NCBI GenBank assembly: GCA_964035575.1
Contig: OZ037900.1
Span: forward strand, 620,001 to 684,000
Origin: Rhynchopus sp. YZ270_cl-10
Lineage: Eukaryota; Euglenozoa; Diplonemea; Diplonemida; Diplonemidae
DNA length: 64,000 bases
Direction of reading: 5' to 3'
Position numbers and translations under genes: made by a program. Under the pieces are notes generated by a model. It worked only from the letters and a program-made list of their open reading frames with translations. It was not told the DNA's origin and ran no database searches. The first letter of the stretch is position 1, and every line of letters begins with the position of its first letter. Below, in pieces: positions 1-10,156 of the stretch.

Positions 1-696
1 TAGGAAATAGCCTGAAAAGAGGGCAAAATAGGTGAGGGAAAAATTATTTTTTTTTGACTAGTTATTTTTTTTTTTTGCGTGCGTGCGAACAGATTTTTGG
101 GGAGCGGTGGGACACTAAACAAGGTTTTTAATTGTGCTACCCTAAGCAAAAATCAAAAACCTTTGTGCATCTGTTTGCCGTTAGGATGCTGGGGCGAGGA
201 GTTGCCACCAAAACCACAAAACACCCCACACACGTGTATGTGTTTGCTATCAGGCGTGGGTTATTCCCTAATATTCGGAAGATAGCCCACTGTGTGATGT
301 TTGAAAGCAATTGTGGGTCGTTCTTAAGAGCAAAACATTGCCCATAAAGGAATGCGATACACGCTGGGAATCGAACCAACCCTTGGGAGGTGAGGATCCA
401 TCAAAGCATGTGTGCATATCACAATAAAAGAGAGAAACTTTTTTGTTGTGCAAAATACTGTAAACAAAACGAGGAAAGCCATAAAATGAACCCAAGGCAT
501 CGTCCAACAAGGACAATAAAAAAAAACCCCACACAAAACAAACAACGGCGTTGCAACTGCAAACACCCCTACCCCACTCTAACTCGTAAGAGCAAAGAGT
601 GCGGAGAACCCTTCCCCTCCCCCAAACTTCTTTTTTCTCCCATTCGCAATACAGGGTTTCACTAGAAAGAGAATTCATTAAAAAAAAAAATCTCTA
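1..696. other. AT-rich flank, no gene seen
   Basis: No convincing coding region. The open frames here are short, overlap on both strands and have no recognisable domain. The DNA is rich in T and A runs, as elsewhere between genes in this window. Confidence 0.5.
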
Positions 697-1251
697 TTAT
701 CTCTCTCCTCTCGCCTCCTCTTCGCTCTCTGGTTGACTCCCGAGAGAGACCCGATCTTTGTCCACCTCTTTTGCCTGTACGACACTCACATCCAACCCCA
801 AACCACGAAGCCATTTCCCTGTCCGCTGGCTTGCAGGGAAGCTGTTGATGCGCGCCTGCCATTCTATCACACACCTTCGCCTGGTTGGGTGCGGTTGCAG
901 GACCTCGGGCTTTGCACGGTGATTGCCTTTGAGCTTCCTCTTTGTGGGGAGTTTGAGGATACACGCTGCGTCGGGCAGTGGTGAGCTAGGACTGTGCTTC
1001 ATGGTCGTCCTCGGCTCTGACTTGATATGGGTAGTGTGCAGTGCTGTCTCACCCCCAATCCCCGCATTCTCTGCAAGCGCAATCCGCTCCTGCACCTCCA
1101 GCGGGCCGCATCGATTGAGTGCGCGCTTCCACTCCAGCTCCTTGTCCATAAACACCGTATATTCCTCCATGGTGCGCACTGCCACTGCAGACCGCTTTCT
1201 CCTAATATGCTGTTGTACCATACGAAAGGCGGAGGAGCCGCGATTGCTCAT
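697..1251 (-). CDS. hypothetical basic protein
   Basis: A 184-residue single open frame from ATG at 1251 to TAA at 697. No domain is recognised. The first third is helical and charged (VQQHIRRKRSAVAVRTMEEY, then KELEWKRALNRCGP). The middle is basic and proline-containing (LPTKRKLKGNHRAKP), and the tail is acidic to basic (QPESEEEARGER). GC content is clearly above the flanks and the frame has no low-complexity filler, which favours real coding. Repeats of families C and D lie just upstream of the start (1270-1410), so a 5' intron or an upstream exon cannot be excluded. Function unknown. Confidence 0.55.
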   Translation of the reverse strand: MSNRGSSAFRMVQQHIRRKRSAVAVRTMEEYTVFMDKELEWKRALNRCGPLEVQERIALAENAGIGGETALHTTHIKSEPRTTMKHSPSSPLPDAACILKLPTKRKLKGNHRAKPEVLQPHPTRRRCVIEWQARINSFPASQRTGKWLRGLGLDVSVVQAKEVDKDRVSLGSQPESEEEARGER

Positions 1252-1269
1252 TGCTTATAGAGGGTTTCT

Positions 1270-1410
1270 TTTGATAAATTGTTGAGGCACTGTAGTTTAC
1301 CTCGGTTTTGTGTTGTCACAGAGTTGTCGCAAATCTCCACTTTCTTTTTTGTTGTATCGACAATCACTTCAAAGAAAAACGGAACAAAAAGTTTTGTATC
1401 TTTAGGAAGT
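1270..1410 (+). repeat. dispersed families C and D, adjacent copies
   Basis: Family C (1270-1345, TACCTCGGTTTTGTGTTGTC) is followed directly by family D (1346-1410, GTATCGACAATCAC). Related C copies lie at 24365-24430, 28535-28605 and 35705-35755. D copies lie at 18745-18840, 20855-20935, 27268-27345, 28408-28450 and inside the kinesin intron at 37408-37475. Confidence 0.7.
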
Positions 1411-1675
1411 GTTTAGTCACCTTGGAATAAACGCAAAAAAAATTTTTTTTGAAATAACCCAAGAAAGGAGCTGTGTGTACTTGTATGATTTGCGTTTTGT
1501 CCTGTGTGTGGGGGGGTTTACATTAGGGAGAGGAGGGAGGAGGGAAGAGGAGGGAGGAGTAGCATTCTTGGTGTGGCTGACGACCCCAAAATAGCAGAAA
1601 ATAGCACTATCGCACTTTTTCGCACCCCCCCTTTCAGCCACACCAATTATGCTACATAAAAAATTGTAGTTGTTG

Positions 1676-2330
1676 GTACACCTCCGACTGACCCACTGTA
1701 CGATGCCAGCCCCGGATGAAAGCACAAAAGTACCCTGCGGCCAACAGAAGATGTAACAAAAATCACCCTAGTGGCTTTGCTTGCACCGTGTAAGTGAACG
1801 ATGGCGGGTCCACAACCGTCAGCAGGCAGCCCACCGCTCCGTTGAAGAGTTGTGAGCTTATAAGTACTCCCCATTCGCTTCACCCAACTCTTAGTGAACG
1901 ATTGAGACAGGAGAGCAAAGTGGGGGATCATAACATCGTTCTCTCGCTCTCGTGTACCGACAGTATAAAAAAAAAAGTGAAGTTATTAATGCAGGCACCT
2001 CCGACTGACCCACGTACGATGCCAGCCATCCGGATGAAAGCACAAGTACCCTGCGGCCAACAACAGAAGATGTAAAAAGGAAACCTAATGACTGGCCCGT
2101 ACCGTAAGAGAACGAGGGCGGTTCACAACCGCTCGACAGCCGGCGGCCCACCTTCCGTTGAAGAGTTGTGAGCTTACAGGTACTGCAGTTCGCTGCACCC
2201 AACGCTTGATGCACGATAGTCTACACAAGAGAGCAGAAACCCAAAAACACAAAAAGGGGTGGGCGGGGGGGTCACAACATCTCTCTCTTGGCGCCCCATG
2301 CTGTACCGACAGTTGGGCCTCACCCTTTCT
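1676..2330 (+). repeat. tandem pair of full-length family J repeats
   Basis: Two diverged copies of a repeat about 300 bp long lie head to tail (about 1676-1970 and 1990-2330). Both contain CTCCGACTGACCCA, GATGAAAGCACAA, CCCTGCGGCCAAC, CCGTTGAAGAGTTGTGAGCT and a late TGTACCGACAGT. Elsewhere only the first 50-60 bp of the unit is found (11145-11200, 34205-34260, 36480-36540), so those copies are truncated at the same side. A non-autonomous dispersed element is likely; no coding potential was seen. Confidence 0.65.
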
Positions 2331-2349
2331 CTTAGGGATAAAAAAAAAT

Positions 2350-2400
2350 AGTGGAGCACACTCTAGGGTGGCTACACTAATACAACCAAGTTTTCAAAAA
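2350..2400 (-). repeat. family B copy in the reverse orientation
   Basis: This matches the kinesin-intron and 54.2 kb copies (TTGTATTAGTGTAGCCACCC followed by TAGAGTGTG) but lies on the minus strand. It is the only clearly inverted member of the dispersed families seen in the window. Confidence 0.65.
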
Positions 2401-3120
2401 TAGGGGTTGGGGGGCAAATCCTTTTGGTTTGGCTTCGTTTTTCTTGTTTTTTTGTATTTTTTTGTATTTTTGTTGCAGTTTTTGTTTGCTTTTTTTTTAT
2501 GTTGGTTTGTTTTGCTTTTCAAATGCTTTTTTTTTGAAAGAGAAAAAAAACAACAACGGTGGATCCCCCCCCCTACCATTCACACGCCACTAACCTCTCT
2601 GTAGTTAGCATTTCTGACGATCGCTTTACCTTTTTCCCGAACCGAAGGGGGGGGAAGTGAGAAGACAAAGTTTTTACATACATTGTGCTCAAATTTTATA
2701 AACTCAACGCAGCTTTTTCAAACAATGCATGTTTAGCGAGAGAGAGAGAAACACACACACACACACACACACACAATTTGGGGGCCATATTCTGAGCAAG
2801 AATTACCCCTACTAGTTATCAAACACACACACACACATACACACACACCCGATCGATGTCCCATTATTTTGTTGTTGTTGTTGCTTTTTATATACTCCAT
2901 ACATCTCACACAAAAGTGTAGACAGGGGATGACCGCTATAATAATTTTTTCTGATGTCCCCCATCCGCCACCCCCCATCCTACCTTGCTGCATGCTGCAA
3001 AAAAATAAAAACTACTATCTGAGATTTAGCTAGTCTGATAAAGAAAGAAACAAAATCAGAAAAAGAATTTTTCGTTGATCGCACCGGATTTTTTGCGGAG
3101 TGTGTAGGGACAAAAAAATC
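2401..3120. other. T-rich spacer with CA tracts and a family M copy
   Basis: No gene seen. Around 2735-2870 there are CA dinucleotide runs flanking a family M copy (CAAGAATTACCCCTACTAGT). The same arrangement recurs at 22760-22835 and in the AAA ATPase intron at 63077-63130. Confidence 0.55.
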
Positions 3121-3965
3121 AAAAACTTTATTCCCCGAAATAAAGTGCCTCAAGCCAAATTGCTTAGGAGGCAGGGACGGTAAAGTGTCAGTATTTCCCT
3201 GCTATTTTCATATTTTCCCCGACCAAATTACACGTAAAAAATTGGAGCAGGTAAATATAGTAATTTGAGCAGGTAAAATATAGTAAATAGCCGGGGATCC
3301 CAGCCAAAAATGGGTAGGTAAAATATTATAATATTTTCCCGGCAAAAAAAAAATTTTTTTTTCTTTTTTCACAAGTGTTTTTGTGACTGCTCACTACACC
3401 CTAGGCACCCTTCTGGGACCAAAAAATCAAAAAAAGCAAGAATTGGGCTGTTTTGAGCATCACAAATTTATTCCCCGGTCATTTTCTGTACAAAAATCCA
3501 CCTATACCTGTCAAAATGTATGGGCCAACGCCTTGTCAAAAAATCAAAAAAAAATCTCAGAAGAAAAAAAAATCCGGGAAAAATTCGACCTGCGTTGGGT
3601 TTTTGGGCACCAAAAAATGCAAAAACCCGCAAAAATCGGGTGTTTTGACCATCTAAGTTACACCAAAGTACACTTCTGTGTACAAGCCTAGGAGAAGGAG
3701 TATAAACCCAACACCATGTGGTATGTGTTCAGTAGGCTTAACTACACACATGAACACGAAAACGGGGAGAAGCTGCAAGTGGCTTTCCCCCCCGTTTGGG
3801 CACTCTCCTCCTAAGGGTTCGTAAAAGAACGAGGCGACGACCAAAAAGTTTTTGTTTACCACCACCATTCACCTCCCCACACACCCATCAACCAACAGCA
3901 CGCAAGGGTCACAATCTCCTAAGCAATTTGGCTTTTGGCACTTTATTTTGGGAAATAAAATTACA
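3121..3965. mobile_element. inverted-repeat element, family not assigned
   Basis: About 45 bp at 3126-3171 is repeated inverted at 3915-3960 (shared core AGCCAAATTGCTTAGGAG with AATAAAGTGCC). The interior holds iterated GGTAAAATATAG motifs (3237-3330) and a copy of another dispersed repeat at 3366-3690. No transposase is visible, so it is non-autonomous. Target-site duplication not resolved. Confidence 0.5.
3366..3690 (+). repeat. dispersed repeat shared with 20020-20340
   Basis: The segment is closely similar to the reverse complement of 20020-20340. Both share the blocks GTGACTGCTCACTACACCCT, GGGACCAAAAA and TGTATGGGCCAACGCCTTG, and a TTTTTGGGCACC core. Both copies sit inside larger inverted-repeat elements. 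Short open frames across it are not supported as genes. Confidence 0.6.
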
Positions 3966-3972
3966 AACTCTT

Positions 3973-4107
3973 GGTAAATATTGAAGATATTTACCTTCGG
4001 GGGGTGTCAACCACCTCGGGTGCGGATTTACCTCGCCTTCGGCTCGGTAAATCCGAACCCTTGGTGGTTGACACCCCCCTCAGGTAAATATAGCTTCAAT
4101 ATTTACC
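3973..4107. repeat. 135-bp near-perfect hairpin (foldback element)
   Basis: The left arm (GGTAAATATTGAAG then GGGGGTGTCAACCACC) pairs with the right arm (GGTGGTTGACACCCCC then GCTTCAATATTTACC). The loop region contains a second small palindrome, GGATTTACC / GGTAAATCC, around CTCGCCTTCGGCTCG. A foldback MITE-like structure is likely. Confidence 0.7.
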
Positions 4108-4569
4108 TAGAGTATATAATTATTTCTGTGGATAAGTTGTGTCGTGTTTACATCGCTCACACCAAAAAAATCGGGCACAACTCAGATATGTTTTGAATGT
4201 TTACAAAGGTGGGGAGGGTGATGGTGATGCTGTATGGAGGCGTGAACAAAACAAAAAAAAGAAAAAAGAAAACTTAATAATTTCATATACTTTCTTTTCT
4301 TAAACGAAATGAAAAGAAAGCAAAGAGGGTGCGACAAATGTACCCTTGCTTTTTTTTTTGGAATGTTTTGCAAAACGTAGAAAAAGAAAAATAAATGCTT
4401 CATGCACAAATTGAAACTTCAGTAGATTGGTTTCTAACATTAACCCTGTTTCAGTCCTAAGAACCATACAGTAGTATTCAAAAGGGTGGACATCTTCAGT
4501 GATTTCCCTTTATATGGTGGGTGAATGTCGTGAAACCTGTTCGTGTGAACATTTGGTACCTTCTACTTC

Positions 4570-4755
4570 AAAAAAGAAAAAAGAAAACTTGAAAGATGAA
4601 TGTGCCTCTCGTGCACACGCACATCTTTTAGTACTATCGTTATTTGTCTACAAAAAGGCAAAAACGGTCATCAACTTCAGATCAGGAGGGGGGAAAAAAG
4701 GTGCCTCGAAATACAAAAAAAGCCCCTCTCGTGAACAGTGTACCCTTTGGTACAA
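4570..4755 (+). repeat. family E copy and family A fragment
   Basis: Family E at about 4585-4640 (AAGATGAATGTGCCTCTCGT) and a family A fragment at about 4700-4755 (CTCTCGTGAACAGTGTACCC). No coding sequence supported around them. Confidence 0.65.
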
Positions 4756-4924
4756 AAAAAAAAAACTATACACAAATTCAAAAAAAAAAAAAAAAAAAGG
4801 AGAAAAATACATTATAAGTCCTATGACTGGATGCACTGCACATCTGTTATACTATTCAATATAGTTTCAATACACACATACTCCTGTATACACAACTTAA
4901 AAAGCTGTGTGGTGACCCCTAGCC

Positions 4925-5035
4925 AAACAAGAAAGTTGACTTGAAATACCCCCCCTCGTGAACAGTGTACCTTTGGTACAATGACCGGCTGTACCAGGGT
5001 GGAGACCCCAACCATGCAGTCCTACAATCCATTAT
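4925..5035 (+). repeat. family A, near full-length copy
   Basis: It contains the complete order seen in intronic copies: GTTGACTTGAAATAC, CTCGTGAACAGTGTACC, ACCGGCTGTACC, GTGGAGACCCCAACCATGCA and CCTACAATCCATT. It ends next to the stop codon of the small reading frame at 5035. Confidence 0.75.
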
Positions 5036-5325
5036 CAGAGAAAATCTGAGAGAAACGGAGATGTCTCTGGGGCACTCGTATCTTCGCTAGAGTTATATAC
5101 AAAAGCTTCCCTGTCCCTCCCCCGCCACCACTTCATTATCGGATGCCGACTTCCATGGCCACCGTGGCCACCCTGCTGTCTAGATGAACCTACACCCTTT
5201 GTGGGATCCGATGAGCGACCACTCGGGCACCTTAAAGTCAGCTCTCGGTTCATCCCGCGTTCTTTTACCTTTTGTTTGCTCGTTTTCAGGACGTTTTCAG
5301 GGTTTAAAAATAAATTTTTAGGCAT
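5035..5325 (-). CDS. small hypothetical protein or single exon
   Basis: A 96-residue frame, start ATG at 5325, stop TGA at 5035. The composition is mixed and charged: an early basic helix (KTSKQKVKERG), a glycine-histidine stretch (GGHGGHGSRHP) and an acidic C-terminus (SSEDTSAPETSP). It lies between a family A copy (3' side) and a family F copy that overlaps the start region (5320-5350), so it may be an internal or last exon rather than a whole gene. No domain recognised. Confidence 0.35.
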   Translation of the reverse strand: MPKNLFLNPENVLKTSKQKVKERGMNRELTLRCPSGRSSDPTKGVGSSRQQGGHGGHGSRHPIMKWWRGRDREAFVYNSSEDTSAPETSPFLSDFL

Positions 5326-5410
5326 GATCCTAAGCTTCTGCGCTTAGTCAACTAAAAAAAAAAAGAAATTCTGTAAAGATGAATGTGTCTCTCGTACACA
5401 CATCTACAAA
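5318..5410 (+). repeat. family F then family E copies
   Basis: F at about 5320-5350 (CTAAGCTTCTGCGCTTAGTC) and E at about 5368-5405 (AAGATGAATGTGTCTCTCGT). Confidence 0.6.
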
Positions 5411-6176
5411 GTGAGATTATAGTGGTGGTCGTAACGGACGCACTGAATTCCTCAGAAGAAGGAGGAATGGAGAACCACAAGGGGGTGGGGGTATCTAAAA
5501 AAGGGTTGAATAGATGAATATGCCACTGCGCATACACATCCTAAAAAATAAAACTGTGGAGAGAAAAAAAATGTTTTTGAACGCATAGTGTGAACGGTTA
5601 GTGGATCACATTCCTTTTTTTGAAAATCACACAAAAAGAGACTCGTTTAAAGGGGGCGAGAGAGGTCGCCCATCACATCCCCAAAAACACTTTTTTTTTT
5701 GTTGACAATCGCCTAAATACTCACCTTGGGTGGGTTACTTTTTCCCCAAAGAATAACTGGGCGTTTTGTTTGCTTGTTTGTTTTTCTCTCATTGTACTTT
5801 CCCACTGCGTAACGTCTTTTTTTTTCCCTCACACAGTCCATGAAAAGAAGGGGGTTGGAAGAGGAGAGGATAAGAGCAGGTCTGTTTGTTGTTTTTTTGT
5901 TGTTTTTTTGTTTTTTTTTGGTTTTTTTTATTGTTTTTTCACGGGTCGGGAAAGATCTTTTTTTTTTTTTTTTTTTTCGAGAAAAAAAATCCTCTTCTCC
6001 CGAAAAAAAAAAAAAAAAAAGATTTTTGGGAGAAAAAAAAAAAGAGAAAAGATTTGAAAATCCTGGGAAAATCCTGAAAAAATCCTGAAAAATCCTGGAA
6101 AAATCCATGAAATTTCATGAAAAATCTCGAGATCTTGAGAAATCTTTGGAAAAAAAAAAGATTTTCAAAATCTTTT

Positions 6177-6990
6177 TCAACTTACCTTCCTTCACCCCCC
6201 TGTAAGGGCAACCGTAGGTGAAGTAAGGTATAGTATTGAAATCGATGTGGGGGGGGAGTAAAGGGTCAATTTTACAAAACCAGATTTTGAGGAAAATTTT
6301 AGCCGAAAATGGGCCCCACGTATAAGCAACCGGACTCATATTTCTCAAAATTTAAGTGGTCAAAAAATTGTCCAATTTTCGAGATTGACCCCACCACTGC
6401 ACGGGCGGAGCCCAAAAATGCAAATAAGGACCCTTTTTAATTTGTTCTCTTGAAATGTGTAATTTCATGTTTTCGCGAAAAAAATAACAACTGATCCTAC
6501 AAGGGTTGAAGGAAGGTGGTTGAAAACAACAATAACAACAAGGACAAGTAATTGCTAAGAAAAAAGCGGGGTGTGCTGTGGAAAACTCTGCGCGATTTTC
6601 GAAACCACCGTAGCATCCTGGCGATTTGCTGGAGGTGCTGATGCGCCTGGTGTGATCGATGTGTTGTAGTCTGTGCATTCTGTGTTCCTTCCGCACTGCT
6701 CCAACGACGACGACAATGTGGGGAGCCTGTGGACAAAAACGAGCTGGAACACGCCGAGCCTGCCGAGCGGGCGTCCAACAACGCTATCGAGCAGATGGTG
6801 CTGGAAGAAGAGGACAGCCCCCCTTCTTGAACGTTTCAGATGCTGGCGTCCCAGTGGGTCTGGCAGCGTACGAAGAGCGTTAGAATACCTGCAGAAGAGC
6901 AGAATGCTGGGCGTGTTGTAGATTATTTCTACAGGATGGAGTTCCACATCACACCCCGTTTTTTTTCCGATAGCAATTACTTGTTTTTTT
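6177..6990 (+). repeat. segment duplicated at 50608-51400
   Basis: About 800 bp is closely similar to the 50.6-51.4 kb segment, beginning at CAACTTACCTTCCTTCACCC and ending at GATAGCAATTACTTG. Inside, 6544-6983 has its own inverted ends (CAAGTAATTGCTAAG and TAGCAATTACTTG, each next to GGGGTGTG or its complement). Both copies keep a remnant coding tail on the plus strand (here VDKNELEHAEPAERASNN followed by an acidic stop-terminated end near 6830), which suggests an old protein-coding source. Not a working gene in either place. Confidence 0.6.
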
Positions 6991-7007
6991 TTCCCAAAAA
7001 GATCATA

Positions 7008-8075
7008 CATTGAAATCCCGGGGAGTCACGGGGAGTTTGGCAAAAAATCAAAAAAAACGAACTCCCCGTGAGTGTTTTTTTGGTTTCGAGAGTTTTCGAG
7101 AGTGTTTTTTTTTTTTTTTACGGAGAGTTTTCGCGATTAATCGCGACAAAATTCGCGATTAATCCCCGGGAGTAAAATCGCGATTTTTTGTAGCATTTTA
7201 CCCCAAACACAACCGTGCACACCTGGTGCTATCCGCATCTGACCTGTGCCTACCTGGGCACACGTTCAGTCTACGTACTCACATTACACCTACCGATTGA
7301 TTCGCAAAATGCACCCACCACGACAGAGGGGTGATAAGCCTCGCGGCTTTAGGCGGCACAGTGGTGGCGGACATGAGCAAACGAGCCCACAGGTCGATCA
7401 CAAATGCGACGGGTTAATTCCGCGCTTGGGAATTATCCACACCTGTTTAAGATATAATTACGCTTAAATTACTCTGGGCGAAAAATGGTACACCATACCA
7501 GCAGGGAAGCATACCACCACATGTAAGCAGGGCTATTTTAAATAATATGGGGATAAGGAACAAAAAAGGGTGAAAACGGGTCGAGGCTTCCCGCCGCAGG
7601 CGGAAATTTTTAGATGCCGTGCACTTTTCCAGGTGGTTTGAAGAGTGATCTGACCATATTGTCCCAGTATAGCAGTACACCTAATAAATCCATTGGAGAA
7701 GGAACATTGCACTTTTGACCACCACAGAATACATGTTGCCAGCCACACCACTAAAGTACAAAAACCCCCTCGGAACGTAGTGAGAGCTTGTGAAAAAATA
7801 TCTCCCCGTTCATAGATGGCCCAGTTTTCGAGATTTTTTCATAAATTCGCGATTAATCGCAAATTTTTATTTTATAAATTGGAGAGTTTTCGAGAGTATT
7901 TTTTTTAAATCGGGGAGTATTGGAGAGTTTTGGAGAGTTTTTTTTTAAATTGGAGAGTTTTCGAGAGTTTTTCACAAATTCGCGATTAATCGCGAAATTT
8001 TTTTCTGTTTTTTTAATCGCTAAAACTCTCGAAAACACCAGTGGAGAGTCTCCGCGACTCCCGGGGATTTCAATG
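7008..8075. mobile_element. TA-target inverted-repeat element
   Basis: The left end CATTGAAATCCCGGGGAGTC and right end GACTCCCGGGGATTTCAATG are perfect inverted repeats flanked by TA on both sides (7006-7007 and 8076-8077). Subterminal iterons are GAGAGTTTTCGAGAG and CGCGATTAATCGCG, repeated on both flanks. The middle (7200-7790) is higher in GC but has no recognisable protein. A non-autonomous element of Tc1/mariner-like target preference. Confidence 0.7.
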
Positions 8076-8784
8076 TATGAAAGATTTTTCAAAATCCCAA
8101 AAATCTTTTTTATCTTTTTTTTGAGAAAAAAAAGATTTTCAAGATCTTTTTCATCTTTTTTCTCTTTTTTTCCTTTTTTTTCCTTTTTTTTTCAGGATTT
8201 TTCAAAGATCTCAAAGATCTCGAGAGATCCTGAAAAAAAAAGACAAAAATCCTGAAAATCTTGATTTTTTTTTTTTTTTTTCTCCCGAGATTCTCGAAAA
8301 AAGACAAAAAAAGACAAAAGATCTTTCCTGACCCGTGTTTTTTTTTTTTCCGTCAGAAAAACACCCATCATCACCCCGAACACCCCCCATTTTGCTTCAT
8401 TTCTTATTTTCTGTTGTACTTTTGTTTTTTTTTTTCGCTGTTGTTTTGCGGCTGTATCCATCACCCACCTGAGGTTGGTACACAATATTTCCCGAAGACA
8501 GGTATTGCGTTTTGCATAACACAACACTTTTTTGATTGCTTTGTGGGCCAGGTAGAAAGAAAAAAAATGCAAAAAGAAAGAAAAAAACCAAAAGAGCGGA
8601 ATGCCTTCGGACAAATTAAAAAAAAATCCCCGAGTTTTTTTTATCCCTCCCCATTTTTTCCCCACTTTCCATTTTCTTTTTCCCACCCCCTCCACATTTT
8701 TTACCCCCTTCTTTTTTTGATTTCCTTGACCTCAGAGCTTCGCGAACGCTAACTTCAGACCGTTTTTTTTTTTTTGGGAACTAA

Positions 8785-10070
8785 CAGGGTTTCCGCCAGG
8801 ATTTGGGGTTTCAGAAATTGGGGTGTACCATGAAAATGACCCCCAAAAAAAAATTTTTTCTCCCCGAAAAAGCGGTCGTCGCGCGCGCCTCCCTGGCAGA
8901 CACAGGTAGAGAGGCGAAGCGTGCGGGGGTGCTCCAAAAAAATTTTTTGGGAACGGTTGAAAGGGAAGAAGGGGAGGCGCGAGATACGCTCACTACCGGT
9001 TGAGGTGTCACTTCCACTGGGCTGCAGATATGTGGCGCATCTCTGCAGCACTGTAATCACTGTGTAGCGCCATGCAATGAAAAAAGCAAATACCATCACC
9101 CTCTCACAAGACTCCTTTACCTTGTGAAGCTTCCACCCCCGACCTCCAAACGAACCAGCTGTGAAGTTTAACATGGTTGCTATCAAAGCTGGTGCTAAAA
9201 CCCAAAAAGTTGCCAAAGCTGCGGCAGAGCCGACTTGTCTTGGTCAAGAAGGAGACCCCTCCCACGGTTGACGAGGCGATACGGGCATCACTTTGGCTGG
9301 AGGAGGAGGTGGAAGCGGAATCAAGGAGACAATGGGGAAAGGTAAGGAGTCTTGTGAGAGTGATTAGAGGGATGCCGTTGGGACATGTAGTAGAAAGTGA
9401 ATGCATTCGTCGCTTGCACCGAAGCCTCCTTTAAAAAAGGGGCAATACACAGAAGTGTCAATGATAATATAGCAACATCAAATAGCCAGCAACACAGCGC
9501 CGCAGGCGCACGGTACGCTACTTTTTTTTTTTCTTTTTCCCCTAGATCAGGCTCTCCGCTAGGATTTCCGATTTTGAAAATATTCTGTTGATGGTCCACG
9601 TTGGTGGGGTACATGCTTGCGCCGCAGGCGCACGGTACGCAACTTTTTTTTTTACCAACGCCCGATTTTGACTTTTTTGGGACGTTTGAGCACTCACCTC
9701 TCCATATCTTCTTCTCTTGAGCTTTTTTGACAGGTAGAACGGGTCTGAACCACTTAGCAGAACTTTTTTTTTTTTCTTTTTTTCCCCATTTTCAAAAAGT
9801 TCTGTTGACAATCAACAGAACTTTAGTACCTAGCGGAGTGCCTGCCCTAGATTTTACCCCCCTTTTCTTCCACTTCTTTTGACACAGCGAACCAAACGCT
9901 CTGCACGTTGGGGTCACATGACCACGGGGGGTCATCTACAACCTCTAAAACCCCATTTTTCTCGGGGTGTACTTTGGTACACCCCGAATCCCTGTAAAAA
10001 TCCAATTTTTTCCTGGAAAAATATTGGGGTGTACCAAAGTACACCCCGGTACACCTTGGCGGAAACTCTG
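8785..10070. mobile_element. hAT-like element with a second element inside
   Basis: The left end CAGGGTTTCCGCCAGG and right end CCTTGGCGGAAACTCTG are imperfect inverted repeats of hAT style. ACTAAC occurs at both edges but offset, so the duplication is imperfect. The interior carries GGGGTGTAC / GTACACCCC inverted motifs and the insert 9548-9844. A plus-strand frame at 9177-9434 (DEAIRASLWLEEEVEAESRR) may be a coding remnant. Confidence 0.5.
9548..9844. mobile_element. non-autonomous hAT element, 297 bp
   Basis: Ends CAGGCTCTCCGCTAGG and CCTAGCGGAGTGCCTG are inverted repeats, bordered by an exact 8-bp target-site duplication CCCTAGAT (9540-9547 and 9845-9852). The 8-bp duplication and CAG start are typical of hAT. 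No coding capacity. Confidence 0.8.
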
Positions 10071-10156
10071 ACTAACTTTTTCTGTGGTATCATTGCTTTA
10101 CCGTGCCACCTTTTTTCTTTTTTGATTCAGAAAACACAAAAATTTCACAAAGGGGG

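Larger units (their letters stand above)
5940..8337. mobile_element. composite inverted-repeat element
   Basis: The left end CACGGGTCGGGAAAGATCTT is matched inverted by the right end AAGATCTTTCCTGACCCGTG. Iterated motifs related to ATCCTGAAAA and AGATCTT lie inside both ends. Two further units are nested: a segment shared with 50608-51400 (6177-6990) and a TA-target element (7008-8075). Flanks are T-rich, so the target-site duplication cannot be read. No intact transposase. Confidence 0.6.

Noticed and set aside
5620-6108. Frames rich in Phe, Lys and Arg on both strands
   Set aside because: Produced by poly-T and poly-A runs at the end of the element at 5940.
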